Below, piece after piece: positions 44,322 to 52,633 of a stretch of 64,000 nucleotides of DNA (within the stretch, counting starts at the first letter, position 1; every line of letters begins with the position of its first letter). The notes under the pieces were generated by a model. It saw only the letters and a list, made by a program, of their open reading frames with translations. It ran no database searches and had not been told where the DNA came from. Origin of the DNA: Allobosea psychrotolerans (GTDB lineage Bacteria; Pseudomonadota; Alphaproteobacteria; Rhizobiales; Beijerinckiaceae); assembly GCF_002917105.1 (NCBI RefSeq), contig NZ_PQFZ01000008.1, forward strand, positions 62,001-126,000, given 5' to 3'. The position numbers were made by a program, and so were the translations under genes.

Positions 44322-45656
44322 ATGAAAGTTCGGGCGGAAGGCAGGGCGGCGGTGCAGGCGAGACGTGACGATACGGCAGGCTCTCGCGCAACCGCCCGTG
44401 CGATCTTCGATGCCGCCGTTGCGCGCGCGCATCCCGACGGCTGCCTGCCGGCGCATCTGCCGGTGCCTCCGGCTTCTGGCCGCCTGATCCTGCTCGCCGC
44501 GGGCAAGGCGGCGGGCAGCATGACGGCGCTGGCCGAGGCCCATTATCTCGATTCAGGCTTTCCGCAGGACCGGCTCGCCGGCCATGCCGTCGCGCGCCAT
44601 GGCTATGAGACGGCGACCCGCCATATCCCGATGGTCGCGGCCGGCCATCCCGTGCCCGATCAGGGCAGCGTCGACAGCGCAGCGAAGGCGCTGGCGCTGG
44701 CGGCCTCCGCCACCGCCGACGATCTCGTGCTCGTGCTGCTCTCGGGTGGCGGTTCCGCGAACTGGGTCGCACCGGCCGGCAGCCTGACGCTGGCCGAGAA
44801 GCAGGCGGTGAACAAGGCACTGCTGCGCTCGGGCGCGCCGATCGGCGAGATGAACATCGTCCGCAAGCGGCTTTCGCGGATCAAGGGCGGCAGGCTGGCG
44901 CTTGCTGCTGCTCCGGCGCGCTTGCTGACGCTCGCGGTCTCCGACGTGCCCGGCGATGAGCCGACCGCCATCGCCTCCGGGCCGACCGTGCCCGACCCGA
45001 CCACGATGGCGCAGGCCCGCGCCATCGTCGCGCATTACAAGCTCGATCTGCCGCCTGCCGCGCGCGCGCTTCTCGACGACGACGCCAGCGAGACGCCCAA
45101 GCCCGGTCATCCCGCCTTCGCCAACAGCGAATTCCGTATCATCGCCCGCCCGGCTGATGCGCTCGCGGCGGCGCGGGAGGCCGCGGAGGCTGCGGGCTAT
45201 GCGGTGCATGATCTTGGCGCCGATCTCGAAGGAGAGGCGCGCGATGTCGCCGTCGCCCATGCGGCGCTTGCGCGCAAATTGAAGGCGCTGGGCAAGCGCA
45301 CCGCCATCCTGTCCGGCGGTGAATTGACGGTGACGCTGCGCGGGCAGGGCCGGGGCGGGCCGAATCAGGAATATGCGCTGGCGCTCGCCATCGCGCTTGC
45401 GGGCGAGCCGGGCATCGTCGCGCTCTCCGGCGATACCGACGGCACCGACGGCGGTGGCGGCGAGGCGACCGATCCGGCCGGCGCGGTGATCGATCCCACG
45501 ACTTTGACGCGCGCTGCCGCGCTCGGCCTCGTTCCTGCCCAATCGCTCGCCGACAACGATTCGACGGGTTTCTTCGAGCCGCTCGGCGATCTGCTGCGGA
45601 CGGGGCCGACCTTGACCAATGTGAATGATTGCCGCGTGATCCTGATAGACCCTTGA
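44322..45656 (+). CDS. Glycerate 2-kinase (MOFRL/TtuD family)
   Basis: A 444-residue protein with an N-terminal Rossmann-like GCKA domain (LILLAAGKAAGSM; SGGGSANWVAP; GAPIGEMNIVRKRLSRIKGG) and a C-terminal MOFRL domain (AILSGGELTVTLRGQGRGGPNQEYAL; SGDTDGTDGGG). These enzymes phosphorylate D-glycerate to 2-phosphoglycerate and were earlier called hydroxypyruvate reductase TtuD. The gene is closely followed by DUF1036 and pyk, so it feeds lower glycolysis: 2-phosphoglycerate leads to PEP, the pyruvate kinase substrate. Confidence 0.92.
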   Translation: MKVRAEGRAAVQARRDDTAGSRATARAIFDAAVARAHPDGCLPAHLPVPPASGRLILLAAGKAAGSMTALAEAHYLDSGFPQDRLAGHAVARHGYETATRHIPMVAAGHPVPDQGSVDSAAKALALAASATADDLVLVLLSGGGSANWVAPAGSLTLAEKQAVNKALLRSGAPIGEMNIVRKRLSRIKGGRLALAAAPARLLTLAVSDVPGDEPTAIASGPTVPDPTTMAQARAIVAHYKLDLPPAARALLDDDASETPKPGHPAFANSEFRIIARPADALAAAREAAEAAGYAVHDLGADLEGEARDVAVAHAALARKLKALGKRTAILSGGELTVTLRGQGRGGPNQEYALALAIALAGEPGIVALSGDTDGTDGGGGEATDPAGAVIDPTTLTRAAALGLVPAQSLADNDSTGFFEPLGDLLRTGPTLTNVNDCRVILIDP

Positions 45657-45657
45657 G

Positions 45658-46101
45658 ATGACCCGCATCAGCCCGACGACCTTGCGTTCATGCCTGTTGG
45701 CGGCCTGCCTCCTGGCCGGGGCTTCGCCCGCCTTCGCCGATCTGCGCATGTGCAACACCACAGGCAGCCGCGTCGGCGTCGCGATCGGTTATCGCGACGC
45801 GCAAGGCTGGACCACGGAGGGCTGGTGGAACCTCAGCCCGCGCGGCTGCGAGACGCTGCTGCGCGGCACCTTGGCGGCGCGTTTCTACTATGTGCATGCG
45901 GTCGATTACGACAAGGGCGGCGAGTGGACGGGAAAATCCGTCATGTGCACGCGCAACAAGGAGTTCACGATCCGTGGCATCGAGGATTGCCTGGCGCGCG
46001 GTTTCGACCGCGCCGGCTTCTTCGAGGTCGATACGGGCGAGCAGAAAAGCTGGACGATCCAGCTCACCGACACCACCGGCAATGCGCCGCAACGCCCCTG
46101 A
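45658..46101 (+). CDS. Exported DUF1036 protein
   Basis: A 147-residue protein with a signal peptide (CLLAACLLAGASPAFA) and the DUF1036 domain: LRMCNTTGSRVGVAIGYRDAQGWTTEGWW, RGCETLL, YYVHAVDYDKGGEW and FTIRGIEDCLARGFDRAGFFEVDTGEQ. Four cysteines may form disulfides. The function is unknown; the family is typical of alphaproteobacteria and commonly lies beside pyk. It starts one base after the glycerate-kinase stop, so translation is coupled. Confidence 0.9.
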   Translation: MTRISPTTLRSCLLAACLLAGASPAFADLRMCNTTGSRVGVAIGYRDAQGWTTEGWWNLSPRGCETLLRGTLAARFYYVHAVDYDKGGEWTGKSVMCTRNKEFTIRGIEDCLARGFDRAGFFEVDTGEQKSWTIQLTDTTGNAPQRP

Positions 46102-46115
46102 GGGATTGAAGAAGA

Positions 46116-47555
46116 ATGAAGCGGGAACGCCGGATCAAGATCATCGCCACGCTGGGGCCTGCCTCCGCGACCGAAGAGATGTGCGCAAAGCTGTTCGAGG
46201 CGGGCGTCGATGTCTTCCGCATCAATATGAGCCACACGCAGCGTGAGACCCTGCCCGAGAAGATCGCGATGCTGCGCTCGCTGGAGACGAAGTTCCGTCG
46301 CCCGGTCGGGATTCTCGCCGATCTGCAGGGGCCGAAGCTGCGCGTCGGCCAGTTCGGCGGCGATGGCGGCGTGATGCTGGAGAAGGGCGCAAAGTTCACG
46401 CTCGATTCCGATCCGGCGCCCGGCACGCTCAAGCGGGTGCATCTGCCCCATCCCGAAATCCTGACCGCGCTGGAGCCCGGCCACAACCTCATCCTCGACG
46501 ACGGCAAGATCCGGCTCGTGGTCGAGAAGGCGACGCCGACCCAGGCCGTGACCCGGGTCACGGTGGCCGGCCGCCTGTCCTCGCGCAAGGGCGTCAGCCT
46601 GCCCGATACGACGATCCCGGTCTCGGCGATGACGGATAAGGACCGTTCGGACGCGGAAGCCGCGGCCGCCGCCGGCGTCGACTGGATTGCGCTCTCCTTC
46701 GTGCAGCGGCCTGAGGATATGGCCGATCTGCGCAAGATCGTGCAGGGCAGGGCGCTGGCGCTCGCCAAGATCGAGAAGCCCCAGGCGCTGCTGCGTCTGG
46801 AGGAGATCATCGAGGCGTCCGACGCGATCATGGTGGCGCGCGGCGATCTCGGCGTCGAGATGCCGCTGGAGAAGGTGCCGGGCACGCAGAAGCGCATCGT
46901 CAGGATGGCGCGGCGCAAGGGCAAGCCGGTCGTCGTCGCCACGCAGATGCTGGAGAGCATGATCACCGCCCCGGTTCCGACGCGGGCCGAGGTTTCGGAC
47001 GTGGCCACGGCCGTGTTCGAGGGCGCCGATGCGGTGATGCTCTCGGCCGAGAGCGCGGCCGGGCAATATCCGGTCGAGGCGGTGACCATGATGAACCGCA
47101 TCGCCGAGGAGGTCGAAAGCGAGGCGGTCTACCGCACCATCCTGGAATCGCAGCGGGCCGAGCCCGAGGCGACAGGCGCCGACGCCATCGCCAAGGCTGC
47201 CCATGAGATCGCCGACACGCTGAACCTCAAGGCCGTCTGCGCCTGGACCTCGTCGGGCTCGACGGCGATGCGGCTCGCGCGCGAGCGGCCGAATTCGACG
47301 GTGATCGCCTTGACCCCAAACCGCGCCACGGCGCGCCGCCTGACCCTCGTCTGGGGCGTGCATGCGGTTATAACCAAGGACGCCAGCGACATCGACGACA
47401 TGGCCTCGCGCGCCTGCAAATTCGCGGTGCGCGAGAAGTTCGCCAAGCTCGGCGACCGCATCATCGTGGTGGCGGGCGTGCCCTTCGGCACGCCGGGCGC
47501 CACCAATATGGTGCGCATCGCCTTCGTGGCGAAGGAGCATGTCGAGCAGGCCTGA
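46116..47555 (+). CDS. pyk: Pyruvate kinase
   Basis: A 479-residue enzyme converting PEP and ADP to pyruvate and ATP. It begins RRIKIIATLGPAS; FRINMSHTQ, GPKLRVG, the catalytic lysine in LALAKIEKPQAL and the metal-binding MVARGDLGVEMP are all present. The C-terminal allosteric domain covers about residues 340-479 (AVCAWTSSGSTAMRLARERP). Length and order are normal for bacterial type enzymes. Third gene of the glycerate kinase-DUF1036-pyk unit, 14 bases after its neighbour. Confidence 0.96.
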   Translation: MKRERRIKIIATLGPASATEEMCAKLFEAGVDVFRINMSHTQRETLPEKIAMLRSLETKFRRPVGILADLQGPKLRVGQFGGDGGVMLEKGAKFTLDSDPAPGTLKRVHLPHPEILTALEPGHNLILDDGKIRLVVEKATPTQAVTRVTVAGRLSSRKGVSLPDTTIPVSAMTDKDRSDAEAAAAAGVDWIALSFVQRPEDMADLRKIVQGRALALAKIEKPQALLRLEEIIEASDAIMVARGDLGVEMPLEKVPGTQKRIVRMARRKGKPVVVATQMLESMITAPVPTRAEVSDVATAVFEGADAVMLSAESAAGQYPVEAVTMMNRIAEEVESEAVYRTILESQRAEPEATGADAIAKAAHEIADTLNLKAVCAWTSSGSTAMRLARERPNSTVIALTPNRATARRLTLVWGVHAVITKDASDIDDMASRACKFAVREKFAKLGDRIIVVAGVPFGTPGATNMVRIAFVAKEHVEQA

Positions 47556-47562
47556 GGGCGAT

Positions 47563-47594
47563 GTCACTGCGTGCGCGTTGTGGCACGCAGTGAC
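47563..47594 (+). terminator. Hairpin after pyk
   Basis: A perfect 12-bp stem (GTCACTGCGTGC with GCACGCAGTGAC, 8-base loop) lies 7 bases past the pyk stop. No T-tract follows; likely an end-of-transcript or stabilising hairpin. Confidence 0.65.
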
Positions 47595-47706
47595 GCTGCG
47601 CGGACACGGGACCGGCTATTCAGTCTGGACGCTTCTCATCAGCGCGATCCCGCATCTGCGTCGCAGCACACTGCGTGCCGCAACGCGTGCGGGAGGACAC
47701 GGTGCC

Positions 47707-48675
47707 TCAGTTCAGCGCCAGTCCCGATCGGGGGCCGACCATCTGGTCGATCGCCTCGACGACGATCTCGGGCGCGGCGTGGTGAGGCATATGGCCGATG
47801 CCTGGCAGCAGGATGAGCCGGCCCTGCGGCGCCTCGCGCGCGATCGCGGCGGAGTGGAGCGTGGGCGACACGATGGCGTCGCTGTCGCCGGTGATCGCCG
47901 CCACCGGGACCTTCAGTTCGCGATAGCGTGGGGCTTGCGCCGTGACGAAATCATTGGTCGCGGCAATGTCCTGCGAATTGGCCTGGAAGTCCGCCGGCCG
48001 CAGCAGCAATCTGATCTCAGCCGTATCGAGATAGCCGGGCGTCACCGCACGCGGTGCGAAGACGCTGCTCGCACCCTCCTCAAGCAAGAGATCCGCGGCG
48101 GGCAAGGCGACGAGCCTGGTGAAGACCGGGCCGGTGAAGAGCCATGTGGCGAGGTGATGATACCAGGCGATGCCGCCGGGCCAGGGATGGGTGACGCCGC
48201 CGAGCAGGACGAGACCCTTCAAGCGCTCCGGCCGGTCGAGCGCGATGCGGGTCGAGAGCGCGCCGGCGAGCGAATGCGCCACCAGCACGAAGCGCTCGGG
48301 CGCGATCTGGTCGAGCGCCTGCATGATCGCCGTCGCCTGGCGTGCGGGATCGGCCATCGCCGCGCCTTCCAGCCTGTCGCTCCAGCCATGGCCCGGTCGG
48401 TCGAGCGCGATGACGCGGTAATGGCCGAGTTCGGGTCCGAGCGTCGCCAGCAGGTCGGCATGGTTCGAGGAGGCGCCGTGGACCAGCACGACCGTGCCAT
48501 GGCTTTCGCCGGAGGGCTGGAGTTCGCGGTAATGCAGCCGGCCACCCGGGAGGAGGGTGATGAAGCTGCCTTTGGGCGGGTAGAGCCGGGCGACCTCGGC
48601 GCCGAGCCATTCGGTCCGCAGGATCAGGCCGGAAGCGAGGAGAAGGGCGAGGGTGATGAGGGCGCGGATCAGCAT
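47707..48675 (-). CDS. Membrane-anchored alpha/beta hydrolase
   Basis: A 322-residue protein: an N-terminal transmembrane segment (MLIRALITLALLLASGLIL) then an alpha/beta hydrolase fold. VLVHGASSNHAD is the oxyanion motif, VAHSLAGALS holds the nucleophilic Ser, Asp in TGDSDAIVS and His in PGIGHMPHH complete the triad. ATG 48675 is chosen; a TTG at 48744 would add a basic stretch but overlaps the repeat element upstream. The enzyme is probably an esterase or lipase-like protein facing the periplasm. Convergent with pyk. Confidence 0.82.
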   Translation of the reverse strand: MLIRALITLALLLASGLILRTEWLGAEVARLYPPKGSFITLLPGGRLHYRELQPSGESHGTVVLVHGASSNHADLLATLGPELGHYRVIALDRPGHGWSDRLEGAAMADPARQATAIMQALDQIAPERFVLVAHSLAGALSTRIALDRPERLKGLVLLGGVTHPWPGGIAWYHHLATWLFTGPVFTRLVALPAADLLLEEGASSVFAPRAVTPGYLDTAEIRLLLRPADFQANSQDIAATNDFVTAQAPRYRELKVPVAAITGDSDAIVSPTLHSAAIAREAPQGRLILLPGIGHMPHHAAPEIVVEAIDQMVGPRSGLALN

Positions 48676-48744
48676 GCTTCGCTTACGCCGCCGCGCCGGT
48701 TTCGGTTTCGCCAGAGCCGTTTCCGATCCAATGGGATCGTTCAA

Positions 48745-48866
48745 CAGCTCCAGCTTTTTGCTTTAGCGCGTTTTCTTCACACGAACCGGTGTCCACTTCG
48801 CTCGAGAACGCTCTTGAGCATTGCGCGAAAAAGTGGATACCGATCATTCGCATGAGCAAGGCTCTG
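48745..48866. repeat. Intergenic palindromic repeat of Hyphomicrobiales type
   Basis: The segment containing TAGCGCGTTTTCTTCACACG, AACCGGTGTCCACTTCGCTC and GAGAACGCTCTTGAGC matches a short palindrome-rich element I recognise as common between genes of this order. Its second part (GCGCGAAAAAGTGGATACCG) is an imperfect inverted copy of its first, so the RNA could fold into a long hairpin. The upstream end appears to run into the alternative 5' end of the adjacent hydrolase gene. Confidence 0.65.
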
Positions 48867-48881
48867 AATTTTTGGAATCGA

Positions 48882-48919
48882 CACGTCGTATTCGGACGCA
48901 GCCGTCCGAATACGACGTG
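48882..48919. terminator. Perfect 17-bp hairpin downstream of TPR gene
   Basis: CACGTCGTATTCGGACG (48882-48898) and CGTCCGAATACGACGTG (48903-48919) with loop CAGC. It lies 23 bases past the stop of the minus-strand TPR gene and next to the intergenic repeat. A very stable structure but without a T-tract. Confidence 0.6.
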
Positions 48920-48942
48920 ATCCAGGGATCAAGGTGAGTGCT

Positions 48943-49599
48943 TCAGGCGTCGCGTCCGTCGACTTCGCTCGCCAGCGATTCGACTGCGCTCTTGATCGCC
49001 TCCAATTGTGGATAGATCGCGAGCGCGCGGCGATAGGCCACCATGGCGTGCTTGTCGTCGCCCTGCTGCCGCAGGATCGAGCCGAGGCCGATCATCGCGC
49101 CATAATGGCGCGGCTCGCGCTTCAAGGTCTCGCCGATGTCGAGCATCGAGCGAATCGGGTCGCCGGCGATGAAGAGCGCATTGGCGCGCTGGTTCCAGGC
49201 CTCGGCCCAGTCGGGCTCCAGGCTGATGACGCGGTCGAGCAGTTCGATCGCGAGTTCGGTCTGCTTGTCGCGCAGCGCCGTCTGGGCGCGCGTCATCAGA
49301 AGATCGGCGGTGTCGGAGCCCGAGCGCGCCCAGCGGCGCTGGATCAGATTGGCGATGCCCTTGGCTTCCTCAGGCGATTTGGCAGCCGCCAGGCGCTCGA
49401 ACAGGCGGTCGAGCGTGGCCGCCGGTGTCCTTGGCGGGGCAGGTGTGGGGGCAACCGGATTATCGTCCCTGTCGGCGGGCGGGACGAAGCCGGGGCGCGG
49501 AGGCGGGCTTTCCTGAGCGCGCAATGGGGCGGCCGCGAAGGGGATGGCTGCGGCCAGCGCCAGCGCGAAAGCGACCGGAAGCATGCGCGAATTGTTCAT
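48943..49599 (-). CDS. Exported TPR protein
   Basis: A 218-residue protein with a signal peptide (LPVAFALALAAAIPFAAAPLRAQ), a proline-rich linker (PPPRPGFVPPADRDDNPVAP) and a C-terminal TPR region of about three repeats (ADLLMTRAQTALRDKQTELA, AWNQRANALFIAGDPIRSML, AMIGLGSILRQQGDDKHAMV). No catalytic motif. It stands upstream of a strong hairpin and downstream of rpmJ on the same strand. Probably a periplasmic adaptor; partner unknown. Confidence 0.87.
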   Translation of the reverse strand: MNNSRMLPVAFALALAAAIPFAAAPLRAQESPPPRPGFVPPADRDDNPVAPTPAPPRTPAATLDRLFERLAAAKSPEEAKGIANLIQRRWARSGSDTADLLMTRAQTALRDKQTELAIELLDRVISLEPDWAEAWNQRANALFIAGDPIRSMLDIGETLKREPRHYGAMIGLGSILRQQGDDKHAMVAYRRALAIYPQLEAIKSAVESLASEVDGRDA

Positions 49600-49682
49600 G
49601 CGCTGCAGTGTAATGGAGCTGCTGCGTGCGTCAATTCACGGAGAGGCGAGTAGGCCACGACGTCAGGACTTGGCCACGACGC

Positions 49683-49715
49683 AAAAAGGCGGGACGCGCC
49701 CAAGGGCGCCCCGCC
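49683..49715 (-). terminator. Intrinsic terminator of rpmJ
   Basis: On the minus strand GGCGGGGCGCCC pairs imperfectly with GGGCGCGTCCCGCC and is followed at once by TTTTTG. It lies about 53 bases past the rpmJ stop: a standard Rho-independent terminator. Confidence 0.8.
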
Positions 49716-49768
49716 ATGCAGTCCCACCGGAGCGAGAGTCGCGCGACGAAGCCGCCGCGCGCCAAATC

Positions 49769-49894
49769 TCAGCCCTGGCGCGCCTTGAAGCGCTTCTGGA
49801 CCTTGTTGATGATGTAGACGCGGCCCTTGCGGCGCACGAGCTGGTTGTCGCGATGGCGCGCGCGCAGCGACTTCAGCGAATTGCGGATCTTCAT
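49769..49894 (-). CDS. rpmJ: 50S ribosomal protein L36
   Basis: A 41-residue basic protein, [16 protein letters not shown] then [20 protein letters not shown] and KARQG, which is ribosomal protein L36 of the long alphaproteobacterial type. The zinc ligands (CxxC...C...H) of the standard form are absent, so this is the zinc-independent version. It is monocistronic, with an intrinsic terminator downstream. Confidence 0.95.
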   Translation of the reverse strand: MKIRNSLKSLRARHRDNQLVRRKGRVYIINKVQKRFKARQG

Positions 49895-50072
49895 GGTCTC
49901 AACTCCGTCGATCTGCCATTGCGGGCAAACCGGTCAAAAACTAAGCCTTCCGACGCGAACCGGAGACCGGCCCACATCGACCACGCGAATGGTGCGGCTG
50001 ATGCGATGCCGGCTGTATACGGATTTTTCCGGATATCGCAAGGGCGAAGCCGGCTCGAGGCACCAAAAAACC

Positions 50073-50864
50073 TCAGGCGATCGCCGCCAGATAACGCTCG
50101 AAGGAGCGCTCCAGCGCCGCCTTGGCGCCACCGGCGATGACCCGGCCCTCGAAGGCGCCGTAGACCTTGTCGAAAGCGTAAGGCTCCAGGATCGCCGCGA
50201 TCCGGCGGATCGTCGCGGCATTGACCGGGATCATGTTCGGATAGGAGTAGAGCACGCTGACATGGCGGCGGTCGGCCGTGACCTGCAACACGTCGCCGGT
50301 ATAGAGCGCTCCTACCCCCGCCGCGTGATGCAGCACTGTGGCGCCGGCGAAATGCCCGCCGCAGCGCAGCAGGGTGAGCGAGGGGCCAAGCTTCAGCGCT
50401 TCGCCGTCCCAGTGCCTGATCGCCGGGTCGGGCTCGGTTACCCAGGCCCGGTCGTCGGCATGGAGATGCACCGGCACGTCGAGCGCCTGCGCCCATTCCG
50501 CCATCGCAGTGTAGTAGTGCGGATGCGAGATCGCGATGCCGATGATCTTGCCGCGCGCCCGGATCGTATCCAGTGCGGCCTGCGTGACCAGGCCGATGCA
50601 GTCCCACAGCAGATTGCCCTCCTGCGCCTCGACGAGCAGCGCGCGCTGATCGATGGCGAAGGCGGGTTGGATACGCAGGCCGAGCACGCCATGGTCCGGC
50701 GCGCAGACGATATGGTGATCGGCGGCCAGTTCGTCCGGTGTCAGCCAGTCCTGCCCGCCCCAGCGCACATATTGCCGTTCGTCGAGGCAGATCGGGCAGC
50801 CGGGCGGCGGTGTCGGGGCATCGGGAAAGCGCGCGCCGCATTGGCGGCAGAGGAAGCGGGGCAT
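50073..50864 (-). CDS. Zinc-ribbon MBL-fold hydrolase
   Basis: A 263-residue protein with an N-terminal zinc ribbon (LCRQCG and GCPICL, two CxxC pairs at about residues 5-8 and 22-25) and a metallo-beta-lactamase-like domain. The canonical HxHxDH is altered to SHPHYYTA; the later histidine (CGGHFAGATVLHH) and aspartate (LYTGDVLQV) are present. Thus one metal site may be lost or remodelled. ATG 50864 is the start with the zinc ribbon intact. Function unknown; no partner gene in operon. Confidence 0.82.
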   Translation of the reverse strand: MPRFLCRQCGARFPDAPTPPPGCPICLDERQYVRWGGQDWLTPDELAADHHIVCAPDHGVLGLRIQPAFAIDQRALLVEAQEGNLLWDCIGLVTQAALDTIRARGKIIGIAISHPHYYTAMAEWAQALDVPVHLHADDRAWVTEPDPAIRHWDGEALKLGPSLTLLRCGGHFAGATVLHHAAGVGALYTGDVLQVTADRRHVSVLYSYPNMIPVNAATIRRIAAILEPYAFDKVYGAFEGRVIAGGAKAALERSFERYLAAIA

Positions 50865-51043
50865 GGCAAGCGCTCCAGGACGGCAAGACTGCGATGCTAG
50901 CTTCAGTGGCACGGCGACGTTATCTGTCGCGGAGCCGGGGCGGCATGCATGTGCCGCGACCATGGCGCCGGCATGATCTCAGAAAGGGAACTTTCGGGTA
51001 TCGCGGGCGTTTCCAACCATCGATCTCTTTTGGGACAATCATT

Positions 51044-51241
51044 GTGAAAACCCTGACCTTGACTCTGCTCGCCGTGACCGCACTCGCGCTGGGAGCCTGC
51101 GGCAACCGGACGGAACAGCGCATCGGCGGCGCGGCCGTGGGCGCAGGCACCGGCGCGGTCATCGCCGGCCCTGTCGGAGCGGTGGTCGGTGGAGCGGCTG
51201 GCGCGATCAGCGCACCGGCTGTCGTGCGCGCCACGCGCTGA
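51044..51241 (+). CDS. Small glycine-zipper lipoprotein
   Basis: A 65-residue protein starting at GTG 51044: lipoprotein signal TLTLLAVTALALGAC with the lipidated cysteine at about residue 19, then a glycine-zipper stretch (IGGAAVGAGTGAVIAGPVGA, VVGGAAGAISAPA). Such small outer-membrane or inner-membrane lipoproteins are common in alphaproteobacteria and their role is mostly unknown. A terminator hairpin follows about 100 bases on. Confidence 0.8.
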   Translation: MKTLTLTLLAVTALALGACGNRTEQRIGGAAVGAGTGAVIAGPVGAVVGGAAGAISAPAVVRATR

Positions 51242-51344
51242 GCCCCGGCCGCACAGAATTGTAGAAGTCAGAAAAGCCACCTGCGAGTTATTCCACCCAA
51301 CCTACCGTACATAGTTTTGTGAAAAGCAGGCCCTTAACGTTCTC

Positions 51345-51370
51345 GAAGCCCCTCAGTGAGGGGCTTCTTG
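51345..51370 (+). terminator. Terminator hairpin
   Basis: GAAGCCCCTC pairs with GAGGGGCTTC, a 10-bp stem with a 3-base loop AGT, followed by TTG. It lies in the 370-base space between the lipoprotein gene and the end of the LysR gene (51242-51609), where no further gene is supported. Confidence 0.65.
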
Positions 51371-51609
51371 CGTGCTGCAAGGCATGAACTTTACCGATAT
51401 TCGTACATCGGTTGGCGTAGCTGGCTTAGGTCGCTTTCGCGGGCACAAACATTCACAGCCGATGGCGGCGCGGCGCAGCTGGTCCGGATTGCGCAGCCGC
51501 GCCGACGCCGGTCCGCCGCGCCCATGGCGGGGCATGGACTGTGCGCGACGACCTCGCCAAAACCGGTTGAGGCGTCGCTTTTCCATCCTTCGACAGCAGA
51601 CGCGCTTTT

Positions 51610-52518
51610 TCAGAACAGGCCTTGCCTCTGCAGATCGCGCACGGTTCGGCGCATGCTTGCAATGAACATGCGTGCCGGACGCGATAACGGCGCGTTCTTC
51701 GACACCAGAACCTGTGCGTTGATTGGTGTTTTGGGGTGGAATTTCAGGCAGGTGATGGCGCTGTCGCGCGTGCCTACGAGCCAGAATGGATCGATCACCG
51801 CGACGCCGGCACCGGCCCGTGCCAAAGCGCAGGCCACGGAAGACTGGTTCACCTTGATCGCGATGCGGCGCGGCGTCTTGGCCTCGCGAAAGGCCTTTTC
51901 GACGAGCGCGCCGATCGGCTGCGCGCGGCTGAACGAGATCAGCCTGTAGGGCAGGATGTCCTGCGGCCCGACGAAGTCGCGCTGCGCCAATTCGTGGCTG
52001 GAGTGGACGACCGCGATAAGGTCGGCGGCGATCAGGTCGATGGCGCGGGCGTCGTGCGGAATGAGTGGCGACAGCGCCAGCCCAAGATCCACCTCTTCAC
52101 GCACGACGCTGGCAATGACGCGGGGAGTGTCCGTTGTATTGATCGAGATCTGAATGCGAGGGCGCGATTGCTGGAACTGCGCGATCGCCGTCGGCAGGAT
52201 GTTGTCGGCGAGAACTGCGGTTGCCGCGATATTGATCGAGCCGATCGTGGTGTCGCCCATGTCGTCGATCAGCCGTCCGATCCGGTCGACACCGTCGAAG
52301 ACCCGTTCGAGATCGGTCGCGAGTGTCCGCGTCTCGGCAGTGGGCTGCAGCCGCCCCTGGCGGCGCACGAATAACGGGAAGCCGGCGTCGCGGGAGCAGT
52401 CGCGCAGCAGCATGCTAACCGCGGGTTGAGAGACCCCAAGCGCTTCGGCAGCCGCTGTGACGGAGCCGCTGGTGGCGACCATGTAGACGATCTGCAGTTG
52501 TCTAAGGCTCAGCGACAT
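51610..52518 (-). CDS. LysR-family regulator of the enolase/ABC operon
   Basis: A 302-residue LysR-type regulator: helix-turn-helix 'VATSGSVTAAAEALGVSQPA' and LLRDCSRDAGFPLFVRRQGR at about residues 14-54, then the effector domain. It is divergent from the enolase-superfamily gene, with about 115 bases between the starts, and so very probably controls the following six-gene catabolic and uptake operon. The ligand is likely an acid sugar or related compound transported by the ABC system (inference). Confidence 0.9.
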   Translation of the reverse strand: MSLSLRQLQIVYMVATSGSVTAAAEALGVSQPAVSMLLRDCSRDAGFPLFVRRQGRLQPTAETRTLATDLERVFDGVDRIGRLIDDMGDTTIGSINIAATAVLADNILPTAIAQFQQSRPRIQISINTTDTPRVIASVVREEVDLGLALSPLIPHDARAIDLIAADLIAVVHSSHELAQRDFVGPQDILPYRLISFSRAQPIGALVEKAFREAKTPRRIAIKVNQSSVACALARAGAGVAVIDPFWLVGTRDSAITCLKFHPKTPINAQVLVSKNAPLSRPARMFIASMRRTVRDLQRQGLF

Positions 52519-52633
52519 CAGGTTAGCTTATGTAGAATTAAGCCAGATGCAATTGAGGTTATTTTGACTACGACCTAGCCTCGCTTCGAACGTCGGCCGA
52601 CGAGAGCCGCGCATGAGGAAGCGACACTGGGCT

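Noticed and set aside
44553..45761. A 402-codon minus-strand frame opposite glycerate kinase
   Set aside because: Antisense shadow of a well-supported enzyme gene.
45906..47567. A 553-codon minus-strand frame opposite pyk
   Set aside because: It lies wholly over DUF1036 and pyruvate kinase, is rich in R, H and D as expected of antisense high-GC frames, and shows no family motif.
47539..48855. A 438-codon plus-strand frame opposite the membrane-anchored hydrolase
   Set aside because: The minus strand carries a complete hydrolase triad; this frame has no recognisable motif and runs into the repeat.
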